Source of the DNA: Paraspadella gotoi
Lineage: Eukaryota; Chaetognatha
Direction: 5' to 3'
DNA length: 64,000 nt
Assembly (NCBI GenBank): GCA_051294375.1
Contig: CM119265.1
Location: 15,352,963 to 15,416,962 of the forward strand
Shown: piece after piece, positions 27,269 to 40,611 of the stretch
Position numbering within the stretch: the first letter of the stretch is position 1
How the letters are laid out: each line of letters starts with the position of its first letter
Notes under the pieces: generated by a model
The model's database searches: none
Told to the model about the DNA's origin: nothing
Seen by the model: the letters and a program-made list of their open reading frames with translations, nothing else
Made by a program: the position numbers and the translations under genes

Positions 27269-27785
27269 CTATCTAGGAAAAAAGTATATAACATTTTTTT
27301 TTAAAAAATCAGAATATTTTCAAATTTACAATGAATTTTTTTTTAGTAGCTTCCTTCCATTTTTTTATAGGTCAAATTGTTTAGAAGTTAGAGGCAAAAA
27401 AATATTATTACTTTAAATTTAAAAAAATCATGTTTAGGTTTTTACCATTTTTGGTATTTAGTTATTTGTTTTTATTTCGAATAGAGTTAGTTATTTTTTT
27501 TATTTTTTTAATTTTGGTAATGCTAAAGGCTTTGCACCTCTTTTTGTTTCAAAAAAGTACTATTATAGTTCTCAGAAAAAAAGGAAAGATGCGCAAAATT
27601 AACATTGGGGCTGAAAAGAATTGCGTTAAAGATGTGAAAAAATATTTCACTATCATACCTCAATTTGCTGTATGCCAAGGAACGGTATACTAAATATTAA
27701 GAATGTTTTACCTATTTTTTGTATACTTTTATTGAATAAATGAATACTTTTATACTTTATACTTTTATACTTTTTTCCTAGTTAG
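27269..27785. mobile_element. TA-flanked MITE inside copy C
   Basis: The most complete version, 517 bp. The left terminus is CTATCTAGGAAAAAAGTATA; the right terminus is the complement of CTAACTAGGAAAAAAGTATA. TA is present at 27,267-27,268 and 27,786-27,787. An 87-codon open frame (27,430-27,693) crosses it, but it is composed of low-complexity AT codons and shows no transposase motif. Confidence 0.75.
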
Positions 27786-30700
27786 TACATCCTCGCCTAA
27801 GTTATCAATCCTTTTCATCAATTTTTCTCTCCATTCCTCACTCTCCTCTCAACGAAACCCTTTACCATCGCGAGCGATTGGCATATTTTGTCATCCTCCC
27901 ATTTCGCGCCATTTTGCTCGACTCGACGCCACCTGACGTCCACTTTTTCGACGACACGCGCGGTCGTCGTCCGTCATAAACGTCTTGGCGATCGCGCACC
28001 GTTTTTGCCATCCGTCCACTGGCGAATGTCTTTTCTTCGTTGCCATCTCATCCGTGGCCTTCGTACCTCGTTGCCGTCTCCTCGCGCCATCTGCCTCGCC
28101 GACGTCAACGTCACTGTATTCCTCGCACCTGCGCAGCGGATGTCGCTTTACTTCCCCTTCCTCTTTCTCCTCCCCTCCCCCTCTTTTTTTTCCCCGCTCG
28201 AAACCTATTTCTTTGGGTCTCGCACCTGGCCTTGTCGTCTTCTTCCCCGCGTGTCGGCACCCGTCCTTCGCATCTCCCTCTCGGGAGGCGTCGGCATCGG
28301 ATGCCTCCAAAGACGTGACTCGGATGCAGATGAGATTTCGTCACGACGACATTGGCGACGAAAGCGATCGCGAATATGACGACGATGATGATAACGACGA
28401 TGACGACGGACGATTATCGAAGTCTGTGAGGCTGACGAGTGATTGTGATCACGTCTCGCGATGAAAATTTCAAAAAATCAAGGCAGAACGAGAAAATAGT
28501 AGGATTTTTTTTTTTTTTAACTCAAAGTTTCTCGCGTCTTTCTAGATGTAATTCCACTTTGACCGATTTCCGCTCCGATAAGTTTTCTTCCCCTCAGACG
28601 ACCAACCACGTTTCTAGTCAATGAAATCTCGACGCCAATTTTTACTTGTGTCATTGACCCTCGGACGATTTCCACTGTCCTTGTCTCTCAACACCCCCCC
28701 CTTAACCATCCCTTTTTTTTTCAAAAGTCCCGTCATCCCGTCATCCCGTCGTCGAAGTCGTCGGCGAATCGGCCGGACGACCGGCCCCAGCGACCGGGAA
28801 AAAATCCGCCTCTGAAATTCAAATGACGTCTTTCAATTTATTTTGCAATTATGCGCGTTTGACGACGTCACGAACCAAAATAGAATCCCGGTCGCGAGCT
28901 TTTTTTTTTCTTTTTAATTCCACCCTTTCACACCGTGAGAACGAAAAAGAGAGGACGTGAGTTTCTTCTTTTTTTTTTATTCTTTGGTTAAATTTAATTC
29001 ATGGCTTCTATTTTACTTTGTACGTGGTGGTGGGAAAAGAAAAAAAAAACTTTGAATGCCTCCTTACATTATTTATGATCCCAGTTTTATCATTTTTAAA
29101 GCCGCCGATAATCCGTAAATTTATTAAATCTCGAATGTCGCGCGAAACTTGTAACCTTGGCAACGAGGCTACATCGTTTATCGGGAAATAAAAGAAAAAC
29201 ATAAAGAGAGAAAAGGAGAGAAAATTGTCAACGCCCTCCGATGGCCTCAAAAATGAGGAAAAAGTGCGAGACTCTCACTGAGTCAAAAACGAAGCGAGCT
29301 CTGGCGCGCGTAAACATTCCAATGGCTCCTAAACTCTCCGCTTTACGGCCTCGAAAATTAAGTCTTCAAACGTCGTCGTCGCTGTCGTCGTCCCTTTCGT
29401 CGTCGTTTTACCGTCAAAATACTTAAAAACTGCCGCCTTTCAAGTCGGGACGCTAACGCCTTCCATTCCTTGTCGCCCTCCCGTTTTCTGAGCGACACCC
29501 TCGTCCACCACTCCGAGCCCCACCTACCCTTCCAGCTCTTAAACTCGTCCAACCCTGCTCGCTCAACTTGTCTCGACTCTTTTCCGCCTCCCCAGGTTTT
29601 TATATGTTTTTGTTTTGTTTGCCACTTAGAAGGAATGTTTTGGTTCTCCATTGTTGTGTTCCCCTTTTCTGAGAAATGGCGGATTTCAATCGGTGCGGCG
29701 GAAAAAGGAAAAGGGAGAAGGAAGCGGGCGGAGTCGGGGCGAGCTAGCGGGTGCCGGGCGAGCGGATCCCGGGCGGACGGCGGGCGAGCGGGTGCCGGGG
29801 GCGGGCGAAGACCGCCTCCTATTCACTTTCGCCGTCTTCCATAAATGGATTCATCTTTAACACGTTTAAGAAGAAGAGTTGGTTAGAGAAGGAGGAAGAG
29901 GAGGAAGAGGAGGAAATGGAGGAAAGGATCCCGTTTAACCCTCGTCACTTGTAGGACGAGATGGAGAGAAGGATGGATGATGATTCAAGAATTAGAATAT
30001 TAAGACGAGAGAGAAATTCGGACATTTTATGACATAAATTAAGTGGAGACTTTCTTGTAGTTTGACCATCTTGATCTGAAGTTACTATGCAGAACCGAGA
30101 GATTCAGTCTCAAATTATGCGCCTTTCGACTCATGCCTCATCAAGACAGGGGACAAGCCACAACTCGCAGATGAGAAAGGGGTTTTCACCAATCGGACGG
30201 GGTGTTTAAGAGTTGTGGCGCCAATGAACGTGCGTTTTGAACTCGAAAGAATCGTTGGAGGTATGTAAAGACGTGACGTGGATTAAAGATGGCGTCTAGG
30301 ACTGCGGGTGGCTCTCGGGTTGGAGCGTCTGTCAATAGAGGCGTGTCGTCTATCCGCTTCCGCCCTCTCCCGGGATTTTCTCAATATTTTATTCGAATAT
30401 AAAAAAAAATCGTTTCCTTTGGAAATTTCATCGGGTGCTTTTATTTGCTTTCGTTAAATTCAGAAGTAATTCGATTTTCCCGGTTTCTCTATTATCCGAC
30501 TTTTCTGCCAGTCCGTGCCGCCCTTCCCTTTTCCCTCCTCCTATTCACGAGTTTCCGTCTCATCTTTCCCTACGAGTCCCACTCGGGCCCATTCACTCCC
30601 GACCCCCCGACCCCCTTCACATCTTTCTTTCTCGTTTTTCTCCTTTTCTCCCCACTCCCTCTTTTCTCCTACCCGCAATTTTTCAAAAAACATTCGGCTA

Positions 30701-32084
30701 GAAATGGAAAAAATTCTAAAACTCTCTCGTCCTACCACGTCGACGCTTTGCGATTTTTTCGTTTCATCCTCTCTGCCTTTCGTGGAGTTCGTCGCCACGC
30801 CTACTTTTGAGTCGCTCGATTCAACGTCAATCTTTTTACTTCTTCTGCCTCTTACTGTTGTTCCACGTAAAAACGGAGTAATTCTCGAAACCGTTTGCGG
30901 ATCATTTTATCCCTTTAGAATCTACAATAACTTCGATTCGGTTTATTAAGTTTAATTGCTTTGCCCGTTTATTAAATGGTTATTAATATTTTTAAAAATC
31001 TGTTTTAATTCTACTTGTCTGCCCCCGTCTTTATCCCTCGAGTTACTAATTCCAAAAACGATCCATCCCCACATTCATCTCAAACTCTCCTCCCGCTTTC
31101 TCCAGCTTCAAATTTCTACACCCAAGTCACCCATTTACCTAGCGCCGCCAACGTCTCCACGCACCCCGGTCCGGCGTCTCGCTCGAGATAAGGCTGCGTC
31201 CACGACGCGTCGGCGTCTCTCTCGCGCGACCCCGGGACGACGAAACGTTTTACGCTGGCGCATGCGCGTGCATATCGAAAATAAAACGTTCTCGTTGTCG
31301 GCGGATGGCGGCAGAAGGCGGCAGCGACGCCGCCGGCGATTACAGCGTTGGTTGCGGCTGTGGCGCCGGCTAATGCGGTGACAAGGGAGGCGGTGGCGAA
31401 AGCGGAAACGATGGCACCGAACGCGGGCGGCGCCGATAGCGGTAGAGACGACGGCCGCGCCCTCTATTTTCGCTTCGTCGACGAATTGAGGACGCTCGGT
31501 GGGATGGTGGGGGGGATGAGAGGAATGCGAACAGTTATGAGGTGAAGGGCTGGGGAGATTCAAGACGCAGAATAAGGGGAGATATGCACGAGAAGGTAGA
31601 AGCGATGAAAAAGCCAATGAATTATGGACGGTCAAATTTGTAAAACCGTGGAAAGATCGAAGGGATTTTGTGAAATACCGGGAAAATAAGACCCTTGAAA
31701 GATTGGGAAGTGTTTGGCGAACTGGGGCGAGGATTCACGGATGTAGCCCAACGGTTTCCGACTCGTGGGTATTGCGGTCATGGTGTGCCGGCTCCGGCTA
31801 CGGCCGCCACGTCTAAACAGGATGTCGGGCGCCTCGGCCGAATACGATGAGAACGTCGGGGGCGGCGGTTGTTTCGGTCGAGATCGGTGACCGGAAATGA
31901 AGTAGTTGACGAGCGAAAAGCGAAACGTCATCTCGTGACCCGAAAGGGAAGCGAATTGAGGACGTCCGAGTCGTCGTCGTCATCGTCGTCGTCTTCATCT
32001 TCTGACCCGGAAGAAAAGGGAATTGAAGACGTCTCTCTCGGTTGGTCCGAGTAACCGTCATCATTTTATACTATTTTCCTCTTG

Positions 32085-32147
32085 TATGAAATTGGTACAA
32101 CGAATATAAAAATTATCCATTCATTAATTAATAAATAAAGCTTTCTT
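32085..32147. mobile_element. Terminal fragment of the MITE-like repeat in copy C
   Basis: ATGAAATTGGTACAACGAAT, then AAAATTATCCATTCATT and AATAAATAAAGCTTTC, match the end of the family seen at 53,6xx and 59,4xx. The corresponding piece of copy A is at 14,586-14,646. The AATAAA hexamers inside it could act as polyadenylation signals, but no supported gene ends here. Confidence 0.5.
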
Positions 32148-34960
32148 GTCCCAGACCCTAACCCTGACCGAGTCGGATCGACATCCACGTTTCTCAGTCG
32201 CGGTTTCTGCACTCAAGTTTCTCGTCTTCATTTTTGTCGTCGTCGTCGTCGTCGTCGTCGTCCCCAATTTGTTCTTCATCGACGTCGTCGTCGTTTTCTC
32301 CCCGATACCGAGGACGAATCCCTCGGCGACCTTCGACCCCGCAGCGAATAAAGTTGTCATGGTTTCCGCGGAAGAAGTAATCGTGTCAAAGCGGAAACGT
32401 GGGGAGAAATTCAGAATTTCCCAACATCGCTTCTCGTTTCTTGAGTGAGAGGAGAAAAAAAATCGTGAAAAGTGAGACGAGGAAAAGGGAATTTTTTCAC
32501 GCATAATATATGAACAATAATTTGAAACATGCATATATTTTAAATTTCTTTTTTTTTTTCTTTTTTTTTATACGATAGTCATGTTTTGCTTCCCTTCGCA
32601 CCAGATTGATTTGAGACTGGACGACTCAGTTTCTCTAAATTTCGATCGATTTTCTCAATCCTCATTCAAATCTTATTTATTTAATCTTATTATGTTCCGT
32701 TTCTTGTTTATTGTAACACAAATTTAGTATTAGTCAACCGGATATAAAAAAAACGAAACGTTGAAACTTCTCGTGTTTGCGATCGTAATTATCGGCGCCA
32801 TCTTCCCGGTTCCGCGTCGGTTACGGCGTCGCGCGCCGCCGCCTACGCCGTCGCGCGCCATCTAAGCGCCGGACGGCGTGATGGGTTTTTAATGAGCTCT
32901 CACAACCGCCGGTGTCACGCCAACGTGAGCGTGCCAACGTTTCTTGCAGCGGCGATCGTCACGTGATCCCCATGTTATTGTCATGAAATGACGACAAACT
33001 TCAAAAAATTCATGAAGCGCACGACGAGGGAAAAAAATTGTTGGGACGAGGATTTACGAGGATGAGCGGGAAAAATAAAATCTGGGAGGAGAGGGGGAAA
33101 AGTGAGAGGAAGGTTTGTGAGAAGTTGAAGAAGGAAAAAATTGGGCTGAGGAAATGCGAAAGGTCTTCTCAAAAAGTATTTTTCACTCAGGCCGAAAAGG
33201 AACACAACAAAAGTTCATTTTTCAACTTAAAGGTTTTGTAATCTGTGTCCTACATGTTTTTATAATTCTATGATTAACGACAAAATAAAATCAATTCCTC
33301 AAGACGAAAACTGTCACTGTGACTGAATATAGTTGAGACAACAGTTCAAAAACTCTCTCTCAGGTCATTTCCATTCCACTTTCTGTCACGTAATTTTTTT
33401 TTTCTCGTCTCTTATTTTCTTTTACGCGCTGGCGATAATCTCTTTGACGAGCGGCGAATGACGGGAGATCGCTGATAGGTAATGGGATTTTTTTTTCTTC
33501 TTATCGCTAATGGCCTCGTGAATGGAATTTACATAGTGACATTACGTAATTTTCCGAATCGTTTATCGAGAATTTTTTTTTTTTGGAAATATCAGTTCTT
33601 GGCCTTCACACTTAACATGTACATTGTACAGTGAACAGTAAACACGGTAGACTGTAAACTGTAAACTGTAGAGGGAACATAGTAGATAAACAGCCTTGGT
33701 CCTTGGATGACAAAAACTGATTGTCGAAGTAACATATATTGCGCTTTAAAAAATGTTTGAGATGAGACGGGGTCGTGAGGAGGCGGCTGCGTATTGCAAA
33801 ACGGAGGCGTTTGAGCGTTTACAATAGACTCGGGGCGCGTGACGCTTCTCAAACTCCTTTGAGCCATCATCGTGGAAGACGTGGATGTCGATACGCCACT
33901 ACTTCCGTAGAGGAGAGAGAGAGAGAGCGAAAGTTTTCCGATACGCATTATTGGCTCGTAGTCTCCGCAGGAAAGGGAAGAAGAGAGACTCAAAAAAGGG
34001 CGAACCAGAGGGAGAGGGAAGTAAAGGGAGGAGGGAGGAAGAAAAGGTGGAGACTCGAGATGTGAAAAGGAGAAACAATGAGAAAGAGGAAGAGAGATAG
34101 ACAATAACCGGAGAGAGGTCGGGAGAATTGTGGGTAGGAAAAAGAGAACGGGGCTTTAACAGAAAAGAATGAAATGATAGGGATAAATGGAAATGTAAAA
34201 GAAGAGATGGGGGAAAGAAAAAGGTTTTCAGAGAGAGGATGAGTCGAAAAAAGAAATGGCGACCAATGGGTAGCGGGCCAAAAGTTGATGGGGAGAGACG
34301 AGGAAGAGGGAAAAGACGGAGTAGGCGAGGAACGATTACGAGCTTCAGGAGAGAAATTAAGAAGATTTAAGACACGAATGTTTTTCTCGGGTCTGGAAGC
34401 GCCCCCCGAAATTGCTGCAAGGTTGCCGCAAATTTGCGGCGAAGTTTCTGAAGGCCGAGATGATTGGCAATACACGAAAATTGTGGACATAATGTGCATG
34501 TAACGAATAGTTCAATGTGAAAGGTAACACGTTTTTAGTTTATATGAGGGAAAAAATATGAAATTTTGTTTGAATTTTTTTTTCCCCGACTTGTTGGGAA
34601 CGGCGATTGGGTTGACACCGGAACAAACTGCCTCCTCTGATATAAGTATAGTAATCATATGGGTAAAAAAATTATTTTCGTTTTTTCGTGGTCGTCATTC
34701 GAATCTCGTCATAAACCATTTGGGCATATTAGATTAATCCCAATATCTACCACACTGAAGATGACAATGACAAGCAGCCTTTAGAGAGTTTAGTACGTGC
34801 GTACACGACTCTTCATAGTTCCAGTTAAACTCAGATTCAAAAATAGAGTAGGAATAAGGAGCAAGCGAGAAAGAGAACGGCTCGTTGATCCTCAAAAACC
34901 GACCTGTTGAATGCGAGAAGATTTTCATGAGTTTTTATGGAACAAAAAGATGAAAGAAAG

Positions 34961-35010
<50 letters not shown>

Positions 35011-35183
35011 TGACGGCGGAGGCGAGAGAGTCGAGAGAAAACCCATGACTTTCAATCTGCTCTGCCAGCGATGATTATTCAAAATGCGTTCTTAGCGGAA
35101 ATTGCGCTGCCACTTCACACGATTTCTCGGAGAGAGCGCGAAATTTTTTATGCTAACGAGGCCTTGAATTTGCATAAAACGAA

Positions 35184-35235
<52 letters not shown>

Positions 35236-35345
35236 TTGTTGATTGCGACGGATTTTCCAGGCCGTGGTTTTCGGTTTCGCATTTCCGAAATTCGACGCCG
35301 GTTTTTATTTTCCCCCTCGACGACCGCGCCGACCGTTAACGTTAA

Positions 35346-35380
<35 letters not shown>

Positions 35381-36884
35381 CCTCTCTCTCTCTCTTACTC
35401 TCACCATGTCGCTCCCTCACTTTCTTGCTGTACGACTCCCAAAGAGGCTGATTAAACGTCGTCGCTTTGTGATTCGAATATCGCGTATAATCCTAAACAA
35501 AAAAGTTCACAGTATTATTCTCCAACTTGATTCAATTTGAGGTCGATCTCGCTCTCCCTCTCGCTCTCCCTCTCGCTGACCAAAACTGTTCCGGCCACTT
35601 TATCTTTCTTTCTCGCTTCTTCTTTTTTTTTCTTCTTAAACCAAAAAACCTCCTCAGTTTCTCTTCTCTAACCTCAATTTAGAGACTGAATTATCGGGCG
35701 CCCATCCGCTGGAAAGTGGGGAAATAATGGGCCCGGCGGTGACTCTCCTCTTCCCTCCCCCTTTCCGCCCCCCCCCCCTTTCCGAATCGCAGTCCCGTCC
35801 CTCGCCATCTCCTCGTTCCCCATTCTATCAATTCTCCCATCCCCTCATGGCGTTCCCCATCCCCTCGCTCCTTACTCCTCACTTCTCTCATAATCCTCAC
35901 CCTTTCCCCCTCTCCCTAATTCCCCCATTCCCATTCTTTTCTTCCCCTCTTTCCTCCCCATCCCCTTCTCTCCCCCTCCCTATCCTTTCTCTTCACCAGA
36001 AAGTAGGGAAATAATGTGGCCGGCGGCGAGTCGCAATCGCCGGCCGGGGACGCTGGGGTTGTTGGGGTGGAGACGAAGGCTTCGCGGCCGAGAGGGCGTT
36101 GGCGGAGGATTTCGAAATGTTAACGGCTAAAATGGTACTGTCGTCGTCGTTGGCGTCGTCGTCGTTGTTGTTAGTGTTCAAATTTTAGTTTCAGTGTATG
36201 CCCGTGTTGAGAAAATGAAAGTTTGGATGTAGTAGATTGAAAAGTCAAGTTTTGTAAAAGTGATTCTCCGGCCGTTCCTGTGAAGTCCTCCCTCTCTCTC
36301 TCTCTCACTCTGTCTCTCTCTCTCTCTCAGTGACTCTGAGATTCGCCCGAGATTTTCCCGACAACATGGGGACAGCTCGTCAGACTTTAGGCTTTAAAAT
36401 ACGACAGCTTAAGACGTTAAACACAAATTGAAATCTCTCAATTCTTTCTCGTTAATCCCTTGTATGACTTTCGTAAGCGAATAACCCCGTCATTCGAGTA
36501 TTCCCCGCAGAGACCAGAACCAGAAAGACTCGAATCGGCCCCGAACCCAGCGTTTCTCCGTCTCGCTAAGATTTCGAGCATGTGAATCCCCCATTGTAGC
36601 AGTGGGTCTTGCTAAGGGAGAGTGAGTGGTGAAGAAATGAGTCTCACTCCTCCCCTCCCTCCTTTTGGTCTCGATGTCGAGTCAGGACGAAAAGAAAGAC
36701 GGGATCGCTGTTCCTCTGTGGACGAAGGAAAGGGCAGAGTCGGTGCTGAGGCAAGACAGTGTAACAGTAGGGGAGGAAAAGAGAGAGAGTGAGAGAAGGA
36801 GAGAAAGAAAGAGAGCGAAAGGGTTTTTATTGACTGGCCATTGCGTAGAATGAGAGGCGACGGAATTTGTGGCGACAAAGCGTC

Positions 36885-36975
36885 GACGTCAGCGTTGCTG
36901 TTGGCTTTGGCGTCGCCGTTGGCGTTTCTGTTGGCGTTGCCGTTGGTTTTAGCGTCGACGTTGGCCTTGCAGTTG
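36885..36975. repeat. GTTGGCGTYGCC-type minisatellite
   Basis: Six- and twelve-base blocks of the form GTTGGCGTTGCC and GTCGACGTTGGC alternate for about 90 bp. They create an open frame reading V-G-V-A repeats that I regard as accidental. Confidence 0.7.
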
Positions 36976-37892
36976 TTTTAGTACCTCTTAACGGTTGCGG
37001 ACTTTTTTTTTTTCTCGTTCGGAGAATATTGACGAAAAAATGGAAGAGCGAAGAGTGGTCTCGGCGAAGTTTTTTTTTTTTTCTGTTTTTTTTTCCTCGT
37101 GATGAGTCCGTTTTTAGTCGCAGTTTTTAACACCCGATTGTCTCTTGGAAAAAGAAAAAATTGAATTAAGTTATCTCAAATTTTGACGGCTTTGACGAAA
37201 TCAAGACGACATGGTGTTTTACTAATGATAAAGTCTTAAGCGATGACAGCGACAAGGACTATTAAGAAGCGAGTGAAGACGGAGACAAAGCGACGGCGCC
37301 TCGATGGGAAGTGGCGCCAGACACACCGAGGGGATGTCGCCATCACGTGGAGAAAAGCGGTGAATAAAAAATGATGAAAATTGTTGAAGGCTAGATTCTA
37401 GAATCCCGTTTTTCCCAGCCACGATCATTTTTCCAGCCTCCAGAAGATAGCGACAACATTGACGAATAAGACGACGACGACTATTCTTCAATCCTCCCGC
37501 CAGAAATCTCTGTGTGCGCAACAGGTGAGCGTAAATTTGACCGCGCGCGACGGCGATGAGATAACGAGACGAGAAAATGGCGAGGGCAAAAGTTGTCGCG
37601 AAGTCCGGAGCGAAAAGGCGACGCTAAAGACGCGGAAGGGAAACTGGGGTGAAACGATAAACGGAAATGGTGATGGGCTCGTGGCCGTCGGGTGGGTTAA
37701 TGCGGTCACCGGCGGAAGACGAAGGGGGGGGGAATAGGTGAAGTTTGGGTGAGGACAAATGGCAATCGGACGTTGTTTGGGGGTGCGGAGGGAAGGGCAG
37801 GTCTGAGCGGGTAAGGTCAAAATGGATCGGGTAAAGGAGGGGCGAATGTCGAAAATAGAATGGAGGCGGAAGAATAGAAATGATATTAAAAA

Positions 37893-37893
37893 A

Positions 37894-37977
<84 letters not shown>
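37893..37977. repeat. (ATT)n microsatellite, about 28 units
   Basis: Pure ATT trinucleotides. This is the only long trinucleotide array of this composition in the window. Confidence 0.95.
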
Positions 37978-37981
<4 letters not shown>

Positions 37982-38252
37982 TTTTTTACAATTTATGAAA
38001 ATGTAATTAATCAATATGATTAAAACGAAAGTAGGGAACCAAATGTGCGTGAAAAATGAAAAAAAAAGGTTTACGGAAAAATGGACATGATGAAAATATG
38101 GAAATGGTTGACGTGGGACGTGGGGATCGAGAACGCGGGAGGCGAGAGGCGAAAGGCGGTCGAGAGCAGAGGAGCCAAGTCTCACGGCAATCGTGGTGAT
38201 TCATGTCCCGAAGGAAAAAAGCGACGAAGTTCCGCCGCAGAAAAAACGATTA

Positions 38253-38302
<50 letters not shown>

Positions 38303-38634
38303 CTGACTCAGGATATACTTTTGCTGTTTCTCTCACTCTCACTATGCTTAATTGCTATGCTTATACTATGTTATGCTTATGCTATTGCTTAATTGCTTAA
38401 TTGACAATCTTGGTCTCCGTTTTATTCTATTTCTCATTTCTCATCTTTCTCTCTCTCTGTCCCTTCCTTTCCTTACCTTCCCTCGTTTTCCCCAGTCGCG
38501 CCATCAAGATTCGACGAGAATCAACTGAATTCAATTTTAATGGGCTCAAGCATTATCACGCCGAAGCATTTGTTCGTCCCTGTTAAATAAAAAAAGGTTT
38601 TCGTCGTTGCAGCATTAACGTTCTGTCAAACGCT

Positions 38635-38677
<43 letters not shown>

Positions 38678-38768
38678 TTCCCCTCGCTTTGCGCACGTTC
38701 TATTCGTAATCTTTTGTTATTCTTCCCTAGCGTTCACTCGTCCATTTTCCTCCTAGTACCAGGTCGAG

Positions 38769-38884
<116 letters not shown>

Positions 38885-40012
38885 GTGCCACGTTTAAGGT
38901 CCTTTTTAAAGATTGATGGAAAATCTTCGTTCTCATTAGCCGTCCATTCGAGAGAGAGAAAGCCTGGTTTGAGAGAGAGAGAGTGAGAGAGTGAGATAGT
39001 AAGAGAGAGAGCGAGAGAGCGAGAGAGAAAAAAAAGTTGGATTAAGTAGAGAGCGCGTCCGGGTCACGCGCCGCTCATTTGTTTCTCCTCGACGAGTTGG
39101 CGAATACTGTTGAAATTGAAATGTCGGCCGCTACGGCGTCTCCGGCGCCAACGTCGATTTCGCGCCTCGCGTTCCCATGGTTACGCTTAACCTCTTAGCC
39201 GACGGTTTTGTTCGACCGGGAATTTTCTTCTTTTTTTTCGTTTAATTTTTTATCTTTTTTTTCGATTGGTCTTTTGTCTTCCTCAACTTTTAACATTTTT
39301 TTCCTATGTCGTTGATACAAAGTATTTGTTTCCAATAATCGTCTCCAAATGCGGAGACCAAAAAAAAAAATAAACTCTGCAAATAAAGACTCTTTTTCTC
39401 TCAATTAGCAACGAAAAACTTTCTCCACCAACTTCTATCCCGCCCCCACCTCCCTCCCCCGCATCCTCTCAAATCTCACTCCACGCGCGCGCTCTTTTAT
39501 TCCGCCTCCACCCCCCCCCCCGCGCCCCCCCCCACACAACCTCTCGCTCTCTCTCTCTCTCTTTCTCGGTTTCGGTTTCTTCCCTGAGACGAAGACGAAA
39601 TAAATTCTCGAGTTTTTGTTTACATCCTTCGTCGGTTTTTAGTGGTTAATTCATCATCACAACAAGCGGAGGCGAGTTCTGGGTGGGGTGGGTGGGTGAG
39701 TGTAGACCGGGTAAGGTCGAGGTGGGCGTGGATACGGGGAAGTCTTTTTGAGCGTCGTTAATTGGATTGATATTTTTTTTTTTTTTTTGATGGGGGGGGG
39801 AAGAAATTGATTCAAAAAACGGAGCGGGATCTTCTTCGTCCCCCACACGCCATTATTTTCTCCCACGGTCCTCCCACTCCTGCACGGCCGCCTTCAAATA
39901 TGCAAGGACTCCGCCTCCACATCCCCCATCACCCCGTCATCTCCCGAAATCCCCGAGAGTCGAGGCAAAGGATTCGACAACAACCTCGACTTCGAAGACG
40001 ACGGCATTTCGA

Positions 40013-40109
40013 TGCCATTCTGGGGATTCTGGGGATTCTGCCATTCTGCCATTCTGCCATTCTGCCATTCTGCCATTCTGCCATTCTGCCATTCTGCCAT
40101 TCTGGGGAT
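40013..40109. repeat. Octanucleotide minisatellite (GCCATTCT)8 with variant units
   Basis: Eight exact tandem copies of GCCATTCT occupy 40,040-40,103. They are flanked on both sides by the variant GGGGATTCT (twice on the left, once partially on the right). Confidence 0.95.
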
Positions 40110-40611
40110 CAGACTTGGATCGATCGACGCGATCGGCGCGTTTTCGCCGCGATAATTTTCTTCCGTCTCGGCCGCATACGAAGCCTCAGCCGCCGCGGCC
40201 GCGTCCGACGCAGCCGCCGCAGCCGCCGCGGCCGCCATCTTCGTTTTCATCGTTTCGTACTTTCGCTCCTCTACGTCATTACCATCGCGGAATGAGGCCC
40301 CAGAAATTACGACGAGCAACATTCTCTTTTTCTCGCCTACACTGGAGCGTCGCTGTCGTTGTTGTTGTAGCCGAGATAACGACAAGCATTTTTTTTTAAA
40401 TTATATTTAAGACAGGTCCGATGAGAAAAAAGCTAAAGGTCGATTCTGATTTTCTGGTGGGATCTCTGAATTTCAGGACAATGTGGACGCAGAACTCACG
40501 ACCATATTCTCCTCGTCGTACGATCTAAACGTTCGGATCCCACGATGAAATCGTTATCGATGATAGAATGGCGAAAAAGTCTAACGCCGTTGGCGCCATT
40601 GCAACGCCGTC

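Larger units (their letters stand above)
23260..33430 (+). repeat. Triplicated segment, copy C (forward, most intact)
   Basis: From about 23,574 this matches copy A closely, and at about 33,430 it runs on into unique sequence without a break. Homopolymers are longest here and some reading frames broken in A or B are open, so C is probably the most accurate copy. The first 300 bases (23,260-23,574) are only loosely alignable to A 6,035-6,246: phrases such as GAGAATTTAATT, GGTCGAAA and GGAACGAGGGA recur with irregular inserted bases. It contains the MITE at 27,269-27,785. No convincing gene is seen. Confidence 0.92.

Noticed and set aside
28280-28423. Acidic Asp-run frame (HDDIGDESDREYDDDD) that looks like an exon
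   Set aside because: Asp runs arise from (GAC)n/(GAT)n words that fill this non-coding region on both strands, and A and B are frame-shifted relative to C.
31286-31545. Open frame with Ala-rich then ALYFRFVDELRTLGG-like sequence in copy C
   Set aside because: Broken by several deletions in copy A and without a convincing splice acceptor. The surrounding CpG-rich DNA readily gives long frames. Mentioned only as part of a finding.
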